Positions 47,784 to 56,845 of a stretch of DNA of 64,000 nt are shown piece by piece. Origin of the DNA: Lachnospiraceae bacterium (GTDB lineage Bacteria; Bacillota; Clostridia; Lachnospirales; Lachnospiraceae); assembly GCA_029067085.1 (NCBI GenBank), contig JAIEFE010000014.1, positions 1-64,000 of the forward strand, given 5' to 3'. Both the position numbers and the translations under genes were made by a program. A model generated the notes under the pieces. The model was not told the DNA's origin and did not search any database. It worked only from the letters and a program-made list of their open reading frames with translations. Within the stretch, counting starts at the first letter, position 1, and every line of letters starts with the position of its first letter.

Positions 47784-48766
47784 TAGTCCAACTCCTTCAC
47801 ACACATTTCTATTCCCTCAGAGAGCGTAATCTTCGGCGTCCATTCTGTCCTCGTACGGATTTTTTCCGTACTCAGTATCCGCCTCTCCGGGTCAGACTCC
47901 CGATACCCCTTAAAAGTGATCTGCGGATCATCTATTCCCAATTTCTTCGCGCATAGCTTTACGAGATCAATAATGGAGATTTCTTCATCGGTTGCCACAT
48001 TATATACAGAACCATCCAACGCGCTATCTGTCTCTGCAAGCGCTATCACGGCAGCACAACTATCTTCATTGTGCAAAAATGTCCTTCTATTTTTTTTTGA
48101 ATTTTCCAGTAATTCCACATTCCCCTTTTCTTTTAACTCATGGATAATATGCGGGATTATGTGTTTCGGATATAATTCATTCTTGCTATAGACATTTGCA
48201 AAGCGAATAGAGCATCCTTTTATTTGATGCAACAACACCGCGTCTTTCATAAAAAATTCCGTAAGCAGTTTTCCTGTTGCATAGCTGGTTCGCTGACTGT
48301 GCTCCGCATTGGCCATAGTAATATAATCCGATTCAGATACCCCGCTGCTACTCCATGAATTCATAGAATATACTTCCGATGTGGAACAGTTAATATAAAC
48401 ATCCGCTCCCACCTCTACCGCCTGATCCAAAAATGCCTTCATACCGATCACGTTTGTTTCAAACGTACGATTCACATAGTAAAAATGCTCCGTATGAACG
48501 ATTGCCGCACAATTAATATAGACAAGCTTCTCACAGGTATCCTTCAGTGCAACCACTTCCTCCTTCAGCTTCTCCATCTGCCCTCTGTTATTCAGATCAT
48601 ACTCATGAAAAATGAAATTTACGTTTGTAATAATATCTTCGACCGTCTTTATGGAAGAGGCAAAAAAATTATCAAAGCCGATCACCTTTTCGCCGGAGGC
48701 AACCAGTTTCCTAGCGAGTTCATTTCCTGTCATACCAGTAACACCACTGATAATATACAATCTCAT
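47780..48766 (-). CDS. NAD-dependent epimerase/dehydratase
   Basis: 328-residue extended short-chain dehydrogenase: GVTGMTGNELARKLVASGEK (glycine-rich loop), the FDNFFAS after strand 2, NCSTSEVYS and the active-site Tyr-x3-Lys in TSYATGKLLTEFF, plus C-terminal TEWTPKITLSEGIE. Probably acts on a nucleotide sugar such as UDP-glucose or UDP-GlcNAc derivatives. Stop and start codons overlap with both neighbours, so the phosphoesterase, epimerase and nucleotidyltransferase are likely translationally coupled. Confidence 0.87.
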   Translation of the reverse strand: MRLYIISGVTGMTGNELARKLVASGEKVIGFDNFFASSIKTVEDIITNVNFIFHEYDLNNRGQMEKLKEEVVALKDTCEKLVYINCAAIVHTEHFYYVNRTFETNVIGMKAFLDQAVEVGADVYINCSTSEVYSMNSWSSSGVSESDYITMANAEHSQRTSYATGKLLTEFFMKDAVLLHQIKGCSIRFANVYSKNELYPKHIIPHIIHELKEKGNVELLENSKKNRRTFLHNEDSCAAVIALAETDSALDGSVYNVATDEEISIIDLVKLCAKKLGIDDPQITFKGYRESDPERRILSTEKIRTRTEWTPKITLSEGIEMCVKELDY

Positions 48767-49494
48767 TACACACCAACCTCCAATCTTTCCCGATAAAAGT
48801 CATCTACTTGTCCGTTATATGCTTCCTGTTCCTTCTTGATATCATAGGGTACCTTCTCAAATGTCACACTTCCGGTCTCAGTATCCAGTACAACACACTG
48901 CGCCATCGCATTCAAATTTCTTGGCTGCCCGACAGATCCCGGGTTAATAAATATCGTTTTTTTCTTATTGCGCCTATGTGGATCATCCGCTTCATAGAAA
49001 ATCTCAAAATAATGCGGCAGATGAGAATGCCCTGAAAAAACATAATCATATTCTTTATATTCTGACAGTTCCTGGTCAGCTTTTATACTCTTCCAATATA
49101 TATGCGCAAGGCTACCATGCACAGCAAGGCATTTTTTCCCTTCGATCACAAACTCGCTAACTCCGCTGTTAGTCATCACATTTCTGATATATTCCCATGT
49201 CCGATCATTTAAAATGCTGCGCGTATACTGTGCACACCATCTCCCCCGGTCAGAAGAGAAATCCACATAATCCTCATTGAAAATAGCAAATTCGTGATTA
49301 CCCCAAATATTACAAATTATTGGATACTTAATATCCCGTAACATCTGCACAACTTCATTGGAATGCATTCCATAGTCAATCACGTCCCCCAACAACACAC
49401 ATATGTCAATGTACCAGGTATTCTCTGCATAATCCAATATTTCCCGCAATGCCTCTCGATTACCATGTATATCCGATAAAACAAGTAATTTCAC
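48766..49494 (-). CDS. calcineurin-like metallophosphoesterase
   Basis: 242 residues with all five family motifs: LVLSDIHGN, LLGDVIDYG, WGNHEF, VHGSLAHIY and SGHSHLPHYFE, then NPGSVGQPRN. Similar to the YfcE/MJ0936 type of small cytoplasmic phosphodiesterases or phosphatases. Its stop overlaps the start of the epimerase gene by one base. In this context it may remove a phosphate from a sugar or polyol intermediate, as phosphatases do in several NDP-sugar pathways. Confidence 0.87.
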   Translation of the reverse strand: MKLLVLSDIHGNREALREILDYAENTWYIDICVLLGDVIDYGMHSNEVVQMLRDIKYPIICNIWGNHEFAIFNEDYVDFSSDRGRWCAQYTRSILNDRTWEYIRNVMTNSGVSEFVIEGKKCLAVHGSLAHIYWKSIKADQELSEYKEYDYVFSGHSHLPHYFEIFYEADDPHRRNKKKTIFINPGSVGQPRNLNAMAQCVVLDTETGSVTFEKVPYDIKKEQEAYNGQVDDFYRERLEVGV

Positions 49495-49547
49495 TTTTCT
49501 AATGTCCTTTATTTCTGGTTTTTCTAAAATAAGTCCCTCTGTACATC

Positions 49548-50555
49548 TTACCCAGCGCTATCTCCCCCATTATACAGGAACTCATCTAATGATTTTATAT
49601 TATCTTTTCCAGCCTCAATTAGCCAGGTACGTATTTCATTATAGGAATATGATGTAACCACAATAGATGTATCAAAATATTCTCTTTCCAGGAAATCATC
49701 AAGGCTAATAATCGGCACATCTTCATATAAGTTTTCTTTGGAATACTGATCAACAAAACACAAAACCCTGCACCTATTCTTTACTTTCTGGTACAAATAC
49801 TTTCCAACGATTCCTGCTCCATATATTATGATCTTCTGAAACAATATCTGCTCTAAATTAACCTTATCAATGTGCATCATCAATTCATATTTAGCTGCCA
49901 TTGGCTCTAATATATGATTTTCTTTTTGCAAATCATAATACAGATTACGGTATCGAAGGTTTTCATCAAAATTTCTAATACAAAATTGCTGTAATTCTAT
50001 ATTGCTATCAAATAAGCCTCTCAGTCCCTTTCTACTGGCACCATCATAAATAGAATCAACTTTAAAAAATGGAAATTCCAGCTCCCCACAACTAATCTGT
50101 TTACCACTAATCACATAGATTATTTCATTCTCTGAATTATGTTTTCTAATAACCTTATTAATATATGACTTGTTATTTTGTATATATATCAATTCATCAT
50201 TATTTCGTACTGTTCTGATAAAACAAGTTCTCTGCTTTATCATTTTTCTAAATACTTTTATCCGCCTCATATATTTATTATAAATATAATCAAAATCTTG
50301 TTTAAAGCAGGTATTGACCTCATGATTATAATGAAAGCCATACTTAATATCCTTAAATTCTTTCAAACTGTCATTCGCTATCTCTATATTTCTTCTATCA
50401 AGAAAATCAACAAAATTATTTTCCATACATGCTAAAACACCAATAAAATCATTGAAATACCAATCAAACGGTCCCGACCGACTTCGTATTCCATATTTTG
50501 ACATTGAGGCGGCTGTTCCACAAAACCAACCTAACGAAATAAAATTATCAAACAT
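49548..50555 (-). CDS. DUF1796-like protein fused to C-terminal Rossmann module
   Basis: About 335 residues. The N-terminus FDNFISLGWFCGTAASMSKY followed by SGPFDWYFND is the DUF1796 signature, a family annotated as putative papain-like cysteine peptidases (candidate Cys in GWFCGTA). From about residue 240 begins QKIIIYGAGIVGKYLYQKVK, with CFVDQYS and IVVTSYSYNEI, the recurrent module. Low GC. The ATG at 50555 follows AAAGGA. DUF1796 proteins are frequent in surface-glycan loci; activity on peptides is not demonstrated. Confidence 0.75.
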   Translation of the reverse strand: MFDNFISLGWFCGTAASMSKYGIRSRSGPFDWYFNDFIGVLACMENNFVDFLDRRNIEIANDSLKEFKDIKYGFHYNHEVNTCFKQDFDYIYNKYMRRIKVFRKMIKQRTCFIRTVRNNDELIYIQNNKSYINKVIRKHNSENEIIYVISGKQISCGELEFPFFKVDSIYDGASRKGLRGLFDSNIELQQFCIRNFDENLRYRNLYYDLQKENHILEPMAAKYELMMHIDKVNLEQILFQKIIIYGAGIVGKYLYQKVKNRCRVLCFVDQYSKENLYEDVPIISLDDFLEREYFDTSIVVTSYSYNEIRTWLIEAGKDNIKSLDEFLYNGGDSAG

Positions 50556-50646
50556 ATTTTCCTTTCTTCTCAATGATATATCCAAACATTCAGCAATGTA
50601 GTCACACAAATTAAACCGAAATATTTACAAATACTTTGCCCAATTT

Positions 50647-52152
50647 CTATTCCTTTTCCCAAGTATAAAATGTCGGTACCGTCCAACAAATTCTATCATT
50701 GGAAATTCCACATTCGCACAGATTCCGTCGTATTGACTGTGCCACCTTATCTTCCATAACCGCAATAAGAATAACATCATATTCCATGTAGGTAATATCT
50801 TCTATATCTTGCACATTGCTACCCATTTTTCTGTATTTTTCAGCTGCCGCATCCACCCAAGCCACTAAACTCCAATATCCTTTTTCCATTATATAATGAT
50901 AATAATTCCTACCAATATCTCCAGCTCCATATAAAATAATCTTTTTGCCATTCTCAATTAATTCCTTCGGAAAACAATAGTAATAATCTCTGTCTTCTAA
51001 ATCGCCAGTGCTTTGCACGATATCCCACGTCTGTTTTCCGACAAGATCAAATTCAGAATTTAACACTTCATCAAACAACCGCTCAATTCTGGATATATAT
51101 ACCTCTAAATCAAACCGACTGATAGATTTCTCACATTCCTTCGCCAATAACTCCTTTGAAGTTCCCAGTATTTCCGTTATGCCTACTACTGCTTCCTCAT
51201 TTGTCCTGCATACCCTGCCACAGCGCCCTTCATTTGTCAATATCCGGGCACCGCCTACCTCCGTGGAAACAAACGGAACATGTAATGCTACACTTTCCAA
51301 TAAACTCATTGGAAATCCCTCTGATTTAGATGTCATACAGCATACATCTGCCTGTTTTATAACCGGGAAAGGATTCTCCATATATCCTAAGAAATGTACC
51401 TGTTCCTGCAATCCATATTCACTTACTTTTTTCCTTACCTCCGATTCCAGTTCACCTTTCCCCAGAAAATATAAGTGTATATTCTCCACTTCTCTGGCAA
51501 CGCTATTGAAAATATCCACCATCCGTATAGGATTTTTATTCTCATCAAATCTTCCCACATAAATTACTGCCGGATGGTTCAAAATTGTCGCGGCAGGATC
51601 CTGTGCTTTTTCTCTGACTGTATTTATATTTATCGAATTATATACTTCAACAATCTTATCTGCATAATGTGGAAATAATTCCTGTATAGATTTTGTTGTC
51701 ACATCGCTGATTGAAATTATTTTTTTTACCTTCTCAAACGCTCTGCTTTGCAAAAAACGGTATTGCTCCATCCCGTTTTCTGACAAATCAAAAATCGCCC
51801 CATGTATCCACGCAATATTTCGTGTACCATTCGGCAACAGGAAAGAAGGCAATTGATAATTGAAAGAAACATACAAATCATAATCCGATGGAATATACCT
51901 CCGTATCATTTCATCAGGTGCATTATATATATAATATATTTTCTTTCGGTATTCAGGATCCCCCTTCCAGGTGATGGAATCGTACACTTTTATATTGGAA
52001 TTGACAGGCTCCTTTTTTATATTGGCACGGTAAATCTCTATGATCCCTATTTCATATTTCTGAGGGTTTAATTGATTGACAATCGTTGTCAGTAACGCTT
52101 CCGCACCGCCACCAAAAGAATGAGACCAGATAATAAATAATACTTTCTTCAT
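50647..52152 (-). CDS. GT4 glycosyltransferase with C-terminal Rossmann module
   Basis: 501 residues. GT-B fold: SHSFGGGAEALLTTIVNQLN at the N-terminus, IWHG-like IAWIHGAIFD, then VIYVGRFDENKNPIRMVDIF and the GT4 donor-site ESVALHVPFVSTEVGG. From residue 403 KKIILYGAGDIGRNYYHYIM, AWVDAAAEKY and VILIAVMEDKVAQSI form the recurrent module. Cytoplasmic, membrane-associated at most; a retaining GT4 transferring a hexose or HexNAc is expected. Confidence 0.88.
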   Translation of the reverse strand: MKKVLFIIWSHSFGGGAEALLTTIVNQLNPQKYEIGIIEIYRANIKKEPVNSNIKVYDSITWKGDPEYRKKIYYIYNAPDEMIRRYIPSDYDLYVSFNYQLPSFLLPNGTRNIAWIHGAIFDLSENGMEQYRFLQSRAFEKVKKIISISDVTTKSIQELFPHYADKIVEVYNSININTVREKAQDPAATILNHPAVIYVGRFDENKNPIRMVDIFNSVAREVENIHLYFLGKGELESEVRKKVSEYGLQEQVHFLGYMENPFPVIKQADVCCMTSKSEGFPMSLLESVALHVPFVSTEVGGARILTNEGRCGRVCRTNEEAVVGITEILGTSKELLAKECEKSISRFDLEVYISRIERLFDEVLNSEFDLVGKQTWDIVQSTGDLEDRDYYYCFPKELIENGKKIILYGAGDIGRNYYHYIMEKGYWSLVAWVDAAAEKYRKMGSNVQDIEDITYMEYDVILIAVMEDKVAQSIRRNLCECGISNDRICWTVPTFYTWEKE

Positions 52153-52182
52153 ATGTTAACTATTCTCCCAGATACTATATGT

Positions 52183-53952
52183 CTACAAATCGATTGACTC
52201 CAGACTGCATACCGTAATGTATTCTTTAATTTGATCAAACATCTGCTTCTTTAATATTTCATTTTTCACAGACTCATCGTCTTCAGTGGAAATCAATTCA
52301 GTCTGTCCATTAGAAAAGATTCCCAGCTTGTACTTCCCATCAAAAAGAAAAACTTCAAACGCCAATAATCCTTGCCTGTATCCACGTTTCTCATAAAGGA
52401 ATTTAAAATCCGGATTATAAATCTCTGATCTCTGTATTTTAACCAGATTTCCATACTTACGTTCAAATTTTTTCTTTTCCAACAGGCTGATAATCATTGT
52501 ATTTAATTCCATCAGAGAAATATCTTCTAATTCCACTCCTTCTCCCATTTCAGGTGATTTGATCATAAGCGGAATCCTTACCAGATCCTGATGATACGTA
52601 AAAAGCAGTGGCTGTAATGTATCTAATCTCTCCTGCTGACCGACGATAATGTTTCCATGATCGGCAAAAATGACCATACGGCATTTCACTTTCTGCAAAA
52701 TCGGTATTATCGCATCATCCAGATACTTTAACATTGCATGATGCTGCATCTCATAATTAGTCCTGATCTTCCCGCCATTACTCTGCATGAAATCAAAAAT
52801 GATATTAGATCCTTCCGCTATTATTGGGGTTTTTATATAAGGATTCGGATAGGAATAATGGCTTTCAAAAAGGATATGGAGATAATACAATGCATTCTTC
52901 TCATCATAGGTATCCAAAATAAAATTCCAAATTTTTTCAGAAGCCGTCTGATATGACTCTACATTATGGATTTTCTCACTCTCGATAAATCTTGCGCCAT
53001 CCGTATTAAAAGTCAAAACTCTTTTCTGCTCATAAGCTTTTTGAATAAAGCGACATTCTTTGTCATTGACACTGTTATTCACATAATACATTGTACGCAT
53101 ATCAGCATTTTCACTAAATACAGGCACAAGACTTTCATAAGTAGATGTAGATACTGAGTAGGCATTTTCATAACGGTAGAAACGCTTAGAAAACTCTTTA
53201 AAGACCGGCATTTCTCTTTCTGATATATCCTTATTTCGCAATCCATCAATACAAAGTATCAAGACATTTTCTTCTGAAATATTGCTACACATTTCGCATT
53301 CCAACTCATAAATATCCTGCAAATCATGTATCAATCTCTTATATTTAGCCTTTGGAAATAACTGATATAGTTCTTTAGAAAAAGAAACCGCCAGATAAAA
53401 ATCCTTAATTTCAATAAAACATCCGATCAGTTGAACATATATCTCCTCTTGATTTTTTCCTACCTCCGCTAATTGAAGCTGTAAATCATTGATTCTTATA
53501 TATCTGCTATAAGGGTGCAGGAGATCATAATACTCCCTATCCAAATAAACCCCCTGATTTTCCATATATTCATATATGTCTAAATAGCTCACATCTGGAT
53601 AATCCCGTATCAATATCTGCCTGATTTCTTCCCGAAACTTATAAGAAGAGATGATAATACCATCTATTTCATTATCTATAATCTCCCTTTTATTAATTAC
53701 TTGAAATCCTGAGTCTCCTTTATATTCATCCGCCCGCTCATCAATAATATACTTAACTGATCTTAATTCACTCATAAAATCAGCCATCAGCATTTTAGTA
53801 TGACGGCCATAACACCACAATGCCGGTTTTTTGCAGGAGGAAACATAGGAGGCAAGCGCATCCTTAACCAAATAATTTACATTTACAGCACTGTTAAGTT
53901 CCGTAAAACCATACTCTGATAGTACATGTTTATACTTTTCTTCAATCAACAT
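52183..53952 (-). CDS. soluble alkaline-phosphatase-superfamily protein fused to Rossmann-like module (paralog)
   Basis: About 589 residues, collinear with the protein at 41802-43556 over its whole length. Module at residues 42-125 (KPALWCYGRHTKMLMADF, YIIDERA, GIIISSYKFREEI); catalytic domain with ILCIDGLR (Asp236), STSTYESLVP (268-277), FESHYSYP and FADHGN (Asp431-His432). Identity in the core motifs is near complete, while HIPFIIKSPEMG of the first copy is RIPLMIKSPEMG here. No signal or membrane helix. The start at 53952 follows GAAGAGGTAAACGCA. The retention of two copies about 10 kb apart suggests different acceptors. Confidence 0.75.
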   Translation of the reverse strand: MLIEEKYKHVLSEYGFTELNSAVNVNYLVKDALASYVSSCKKPALWCYGRHTKMLMADFMSELRSVKYIIDERADEYKGDSGFQVINKREIIDNEIDGIIISSYKFREEIRQILIRDYPDVSYLDIYEYMENQGVYLDREYYDLLHPYSRYIRINDLQLQLAEVGKNQEEIYVQLIGCFIEIKDFYLAVSFSKELYQLFPKAKYKRLIHDLQDIYELECEMCSNISEENVLILCIDGLRNKDISEREMPVFKEFSKRFYRYENAYSVSTSTYESLVPVFSENADMRTMYYVNNSVNDKECRFIQKAYEQKRVLTFNTDGARFIESEKIHNVESYQTASEKIWNFILDTYDEKNALYYLHILFESHYSYPNPYIKTPIIAEGSNIIFDFMQSNGGKIRTNYEMQHHAMLKYLDDAIIPILQKVKCRMVIFADHGNIIVGQQERLDTLQPLLFTYHQDLVRIPLMIKSPEMGEGVELEDISLMELNTMIISLLEKKKFERKYGNLVKIQRSEIYNPDFKFLYEKRGYRQGLLAFEVFLFDGKYKLGIFSNGQTELISTEDDESVKNEILKKQMFDQIKEYITVCSLESIDL

Positions 53953-53968
53953 TGCGTTTACCTCTTCA

Positions 53969-55138
53969 TTAAAAATATACATAGGCAGGCGGTATCCATT
54001 TTATCTTACTCTCAGGGAGTCCCTTTTCAATCAATTCTTCTCTGATTTCCTCTGCCAATATCTCTTTTTCTACTGCAATAAGAAGCATGTCGTAATCTAA
54101 CCCGTCAATGTCTTCCATTCCTATCACCTTTGCGTAATCAAAACTAATTTTATTATGATCGCGATCTACCCATGCGAGTAAGTTGCATTGCATATTTTTT
54201 CTGATCTGCATATAATAGTCCTGCCCAACGCGCCCTGCACCATAAAGAATGAGCCGATTTCCAAATAACGTTTCTATCTTCTCAATCTCAAAAAAAGGAA
54301 TTTTCACACCATATGATGCTTCTTCCTGCAGTCCACCATAAATCTGTAATGTTAAAAAGACATGCAACGCCTTTTCCATTTCTTCCAAACAATCATATTC
54401 TGAAAATATTTTTTTCAGAATATGATATGTTATTACCCGTTCTGCGACCTTGTCGGCACCATTTCCTTTATGACTCAACGAATCCTCTACAACCCGATAG
54501 TGATAAAAAGCCTTTTTACGTAACGCCACTTTAGTACCAGATAAAATACATAAACAAATAACAGCCAAATCCTCCCCTACCCTTAGGTAATCCGGTATTC
54601 TCGAAAAAGCGTCACAAATCATCTCACGACGAAATAATTTTGACCAAACGCTATACGCCATTGTCTCGTAATCCTGACATGTTTCCTGCAAAACAAATTT
54701 CTTAAGAAAATCCGTTTTTCTGCCTGACAATTCAAAAATACCCTCTTCAAAATTTAAATGTGGCTGTATCCGTCCACTATTGTCATCAAAATATCCAAAA
54801 TGTACAAAGTCTGCACCCGTCTCTTCCATCTCCTTGAGCAATTCTTCATACATTTGAGGTTGTATGCGATCATCGCCATCTACGAATCCCACATATTTCC
54901 CTCTGGCATATCGTAATCCTTCGTTTCTCGCATGCCCTGGTCCATGATTCTTTGTATGAATGACTTGAATACGTTTATCCTTTCCAGCGTATTCATCAGA
55001 AATTTTCCCCGAATTGTCTGTAGAACCATCATCCACAACTATAATCTGCAAATTTCCATATGTCTGGTTTAAAATACTCTCCAGACACTCCCGAATATAG
55101 TTCTCAACATTGTAAACAGGTACAATTATACTAATCAT
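53969..55138 (-). CDS. GT2 glycosyltransferase with C-terminal Rossmann module
   Basis: 389 residues. GT2 motifs: MISIIVPVYNVENYIRECLE, VDDGSTDNSG, GFVDGDDRI. From about residue 294 NRLILYGAGRVGQDYYMQIR, AWVDRDHN and MLLIAVEKEILAEEI, closely similar to the C-terminal module of the GT4 protein at 50647-52152. Its stop is 16 bases before the alkaline-phosphatase-type gene. No membrane segment. Confidence 0.88.
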   Translation of the reverse strand: MISIIVPVYNVENYIRECLESILNQTYGNLQIIVVDDGSTDNSGKISDEYAGKDKRIQVIHTKNHGPGHARNEGLRYARGKYVGFVDGDDRIQPQMYEELLKEMEETGADFVHFGYFDDNSGRIQPHLNFEEGIFELSGRKTDFLKKFVLQETCQDYETMAYSVWSKLFRREMICDAFSRIPDYLRVGEDLAVICLCILSGTKVALRKKAFYHYRVVEDSLSHKGNGADKVAERVITYHILKKIFSEYDCLEEMEKALHVFLTLQIYGGLQEEASYGVKIPFFEIEKIETLFGNRLILYGAGRVGQDYYMQIRKNMQCNLLAWVDRDHNKISFDYAKVIGMEDIDGLDYDMLLIAVEKEILAEEIREELIEKGLPESKIKWIPPAYVYF

Positions 55139-55152
55139 ACAAATCCCTCAAG

Positions 55153-55635
55153 TTACAGCTCCTGAATAATATCTTCCAATGATAAAATAGGACACTGTAA
55201 TTTTTCTTCCAACATAATCTTGATCTCATCATAAAATGTGATTGCAGTGACAATCATCGCATCCACCGCTTCCAAATCCTCTTCCGGTCTGCATATCTCT
55301 GTGTCAAAATAAACAGGATCTGCTTTCTTATCAACTGCATATTTCACTTCAACCCCATTATCGCGCAGTTCATCCAACAACCTTTCACCGGCATAACTCA
55401 GTCCATAGATAGCAACATTCTTATATCCTTTCTCTTTCAAATAACCCGCCAGAGATTTCCCCTCCTGTTTCGCTCTCATCCAATCACACATCATGACAAA
55501 CAACGCAAGGTGCTTGTCCGCCAGCTGTTTCTGCCTTTTCCTTTCTTTATCTACCTTTTCCTTAGTGAGAAAAGCCCCGCCAACTGCTCCCAATGCTGTA
55601 CCTATAACTGTACCCATAACTGATTTTTTACTCAT
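55153..55635 (-). CDS. stand-alone Rossmann module with hydrophobic N-terminus
   Basis: 160 residues. Residues 7-23 (GTVIGTALGAVGGAFL) form a glycine-zipper-like hydrophobic stretch, then a basic coiled region (KVDKERKRQKQLADKH). Residues 70-160 are the recurrent module alone: KNVAIYGLSYAGERLLDEL, AVDKKAD and MIVTAITFYDEIKIML, ending ILSLEDIIQEL. As the only nearly stand-alone copy it could be a membrane-tethered partner that pairs with the module-bearing transferases. It overlaps the GT4 gene by four bases. Confidence 0.7.
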   Translation of the reverse strand: MSKKSVMGTVIGTALGAVGGAFLTKEKVDKERKRQKQLADKHLALFVMMCDWMRAKQEGKSLAGYLKEKGYKNVAIYGLSYAGERLLDELRDNGVEVKYAVDKKADPVYFDTEICRPEEDLEAVDAMIVTAITFYDEIKIMLEEKLQCPILSLEDIIQEL

Positions 55636-56828
55636 AATATTTTCCTCCTAAAGTTTTGAATCGTATTATTATAAACATCTATCATTTTTTCATAAATCTG
55701 ATCCGAATTCAACCGCTCAATAGAAATAGAAGCACGTTCTTCCATTCTTCTTTTTCCTTCCTGCGTCATATCCATAAGATATGCTACCGCTTTCAGCAAA
55801 GCCTTTGGTGAGTCTCTTTTTACAAGAAGACCATTATCCTTATTTCTAATCAATTGTTCAAAACTTGCACCGTAAGTGGCAATTACAATTTTTTTCATAG
55901 ACATAGCTTCAATACATGAGTTAGACAGATTTTCAGTTCTTGACAGCAATACACAAGCAAATGCATTGGCAATTACTGGAAAAAGCTGCTCCCTTTTTAA
56001 ACTACCCAGATAAAGAACTCTCCCTCCGTACTTCTTACTTAGCCTGTTTAAAATTCCGCGCGCCTGTATATAAGTTCCATTCGCACTGACAATTCCGGCA
56101 TCTATGCCTGCATACACCATATATAGATCCGGATATCGGCTCATCAATTGGTCTGTCGCTTCTATCCCTATATGAGTACCCTTTAATGTGGAAAGCGTAC
56201 TATTAAATAATAAATACTTTTTACCTGCCAGTTTCTCTTGGTAAACAGACTCATCAAAATCTCCCGTTCTATCCAGAAAAGGAGATTCCACAACATCTAC
56301 TCGGCACCGTGCCCTTGCCGCAACAATCTTCGCACAACATTTACTTGGCGCAAAAGCATAATCAGCATGTCTTACTGCATACAACTCCATCCTGTCAAAC
56401 AGAGTCTTTTCCTGTAACGCTTTATCCAAATCAAATATATACTTCTCCGCATGTCTTAACACCGCATTGTCAGACGAAATTCGCACAATGTAGGGTACTT
56501 TTCGACTTCTAAAAAGCCCTATGGCATGTAGGCTTGCTGTTTGGACAATATCGACTTTATCCATCCTGCTTACCCGCTCTAACGCCGTCATTAATCTCCA
56601 ACTATTCGACAACGTTCTTGCCAATATATTCTGCTGCCGATCCTCACGCACTCTTATCACATGAATCTTATTAATGTAATGAAACTCTCCGTTTTCATGA
56701 GATAATGTGATAATGGTAACCCGATGACCATGATTTCTCATAATCCTGGCCATATTATCCACATAAGTACCCAGACCGCCCGATATTTTCTCTGTGACAA
56801 ACTCAACGGTCACATACACTACATGCAT
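55632..56828 (-). CDS. GT4 glycosyltransferase
   Basis: About 398 residues, GT-B fold: EFVTEKISGGLGTYVDNMAR at the N-terminus, AFACVLLSRTENLSNSCIEA and MKKIVIATYGASFEQLIRNK (donor-binding region with the GT4 E-x7-E pattern). No Rossmann module is attached, unlike the neighbouring GT4. The start at 56828 follows GAGAGGAAAG; asnB ends 17 bases before it. Sugar unknown. Confidence 0.85.
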   Translation of the reverse strand: MHVVYVTVEFVTEKISGGLGTYVDNMARIMRNHGHRVTIITLSHENGEFHYINKIHVIRVREDRQQNILARTLSNSWRLMTALERVSRMDKVDIVQTASLHAIGLFRSRKVPYIVRISSDNAVLRHAEKYIFDLDKALQEKTLFDRMELYAVRHADYAFAPSKCCAKIVAARARCRVDVVESPFLDRTGDFDESVYQEKLAGKKYLLFNSTLSTLKGTHIGIEATDQLMSRYPDLYMVYAGIDAGIVSANGTYIQARGILNRLSKKYGGRVLYLGSLKREQLFPVIANAFACVLLSRTENLSNSCIEAMSMKKIVIATYGASFEQLIRNKDNGLLVKRDSPKALLKAVAYLMDMTQEGKRRMEERASISIERLNSDQIYEKMIDVYNNTIQNFRRKIL

Positions 56829-56845
56829 TACTATCTTTCCTCTCT

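Noticed and set aside
52183..53952. Loss of a metal ligand in the second alkaline-phosphatase-type paralog (RIP in place of HIP)
   Set aside because: In LtaS/EptA-type enzymes the corresponding residue is not one of the metal ligands I can assign, so the substitution is not evidence of inactivation.
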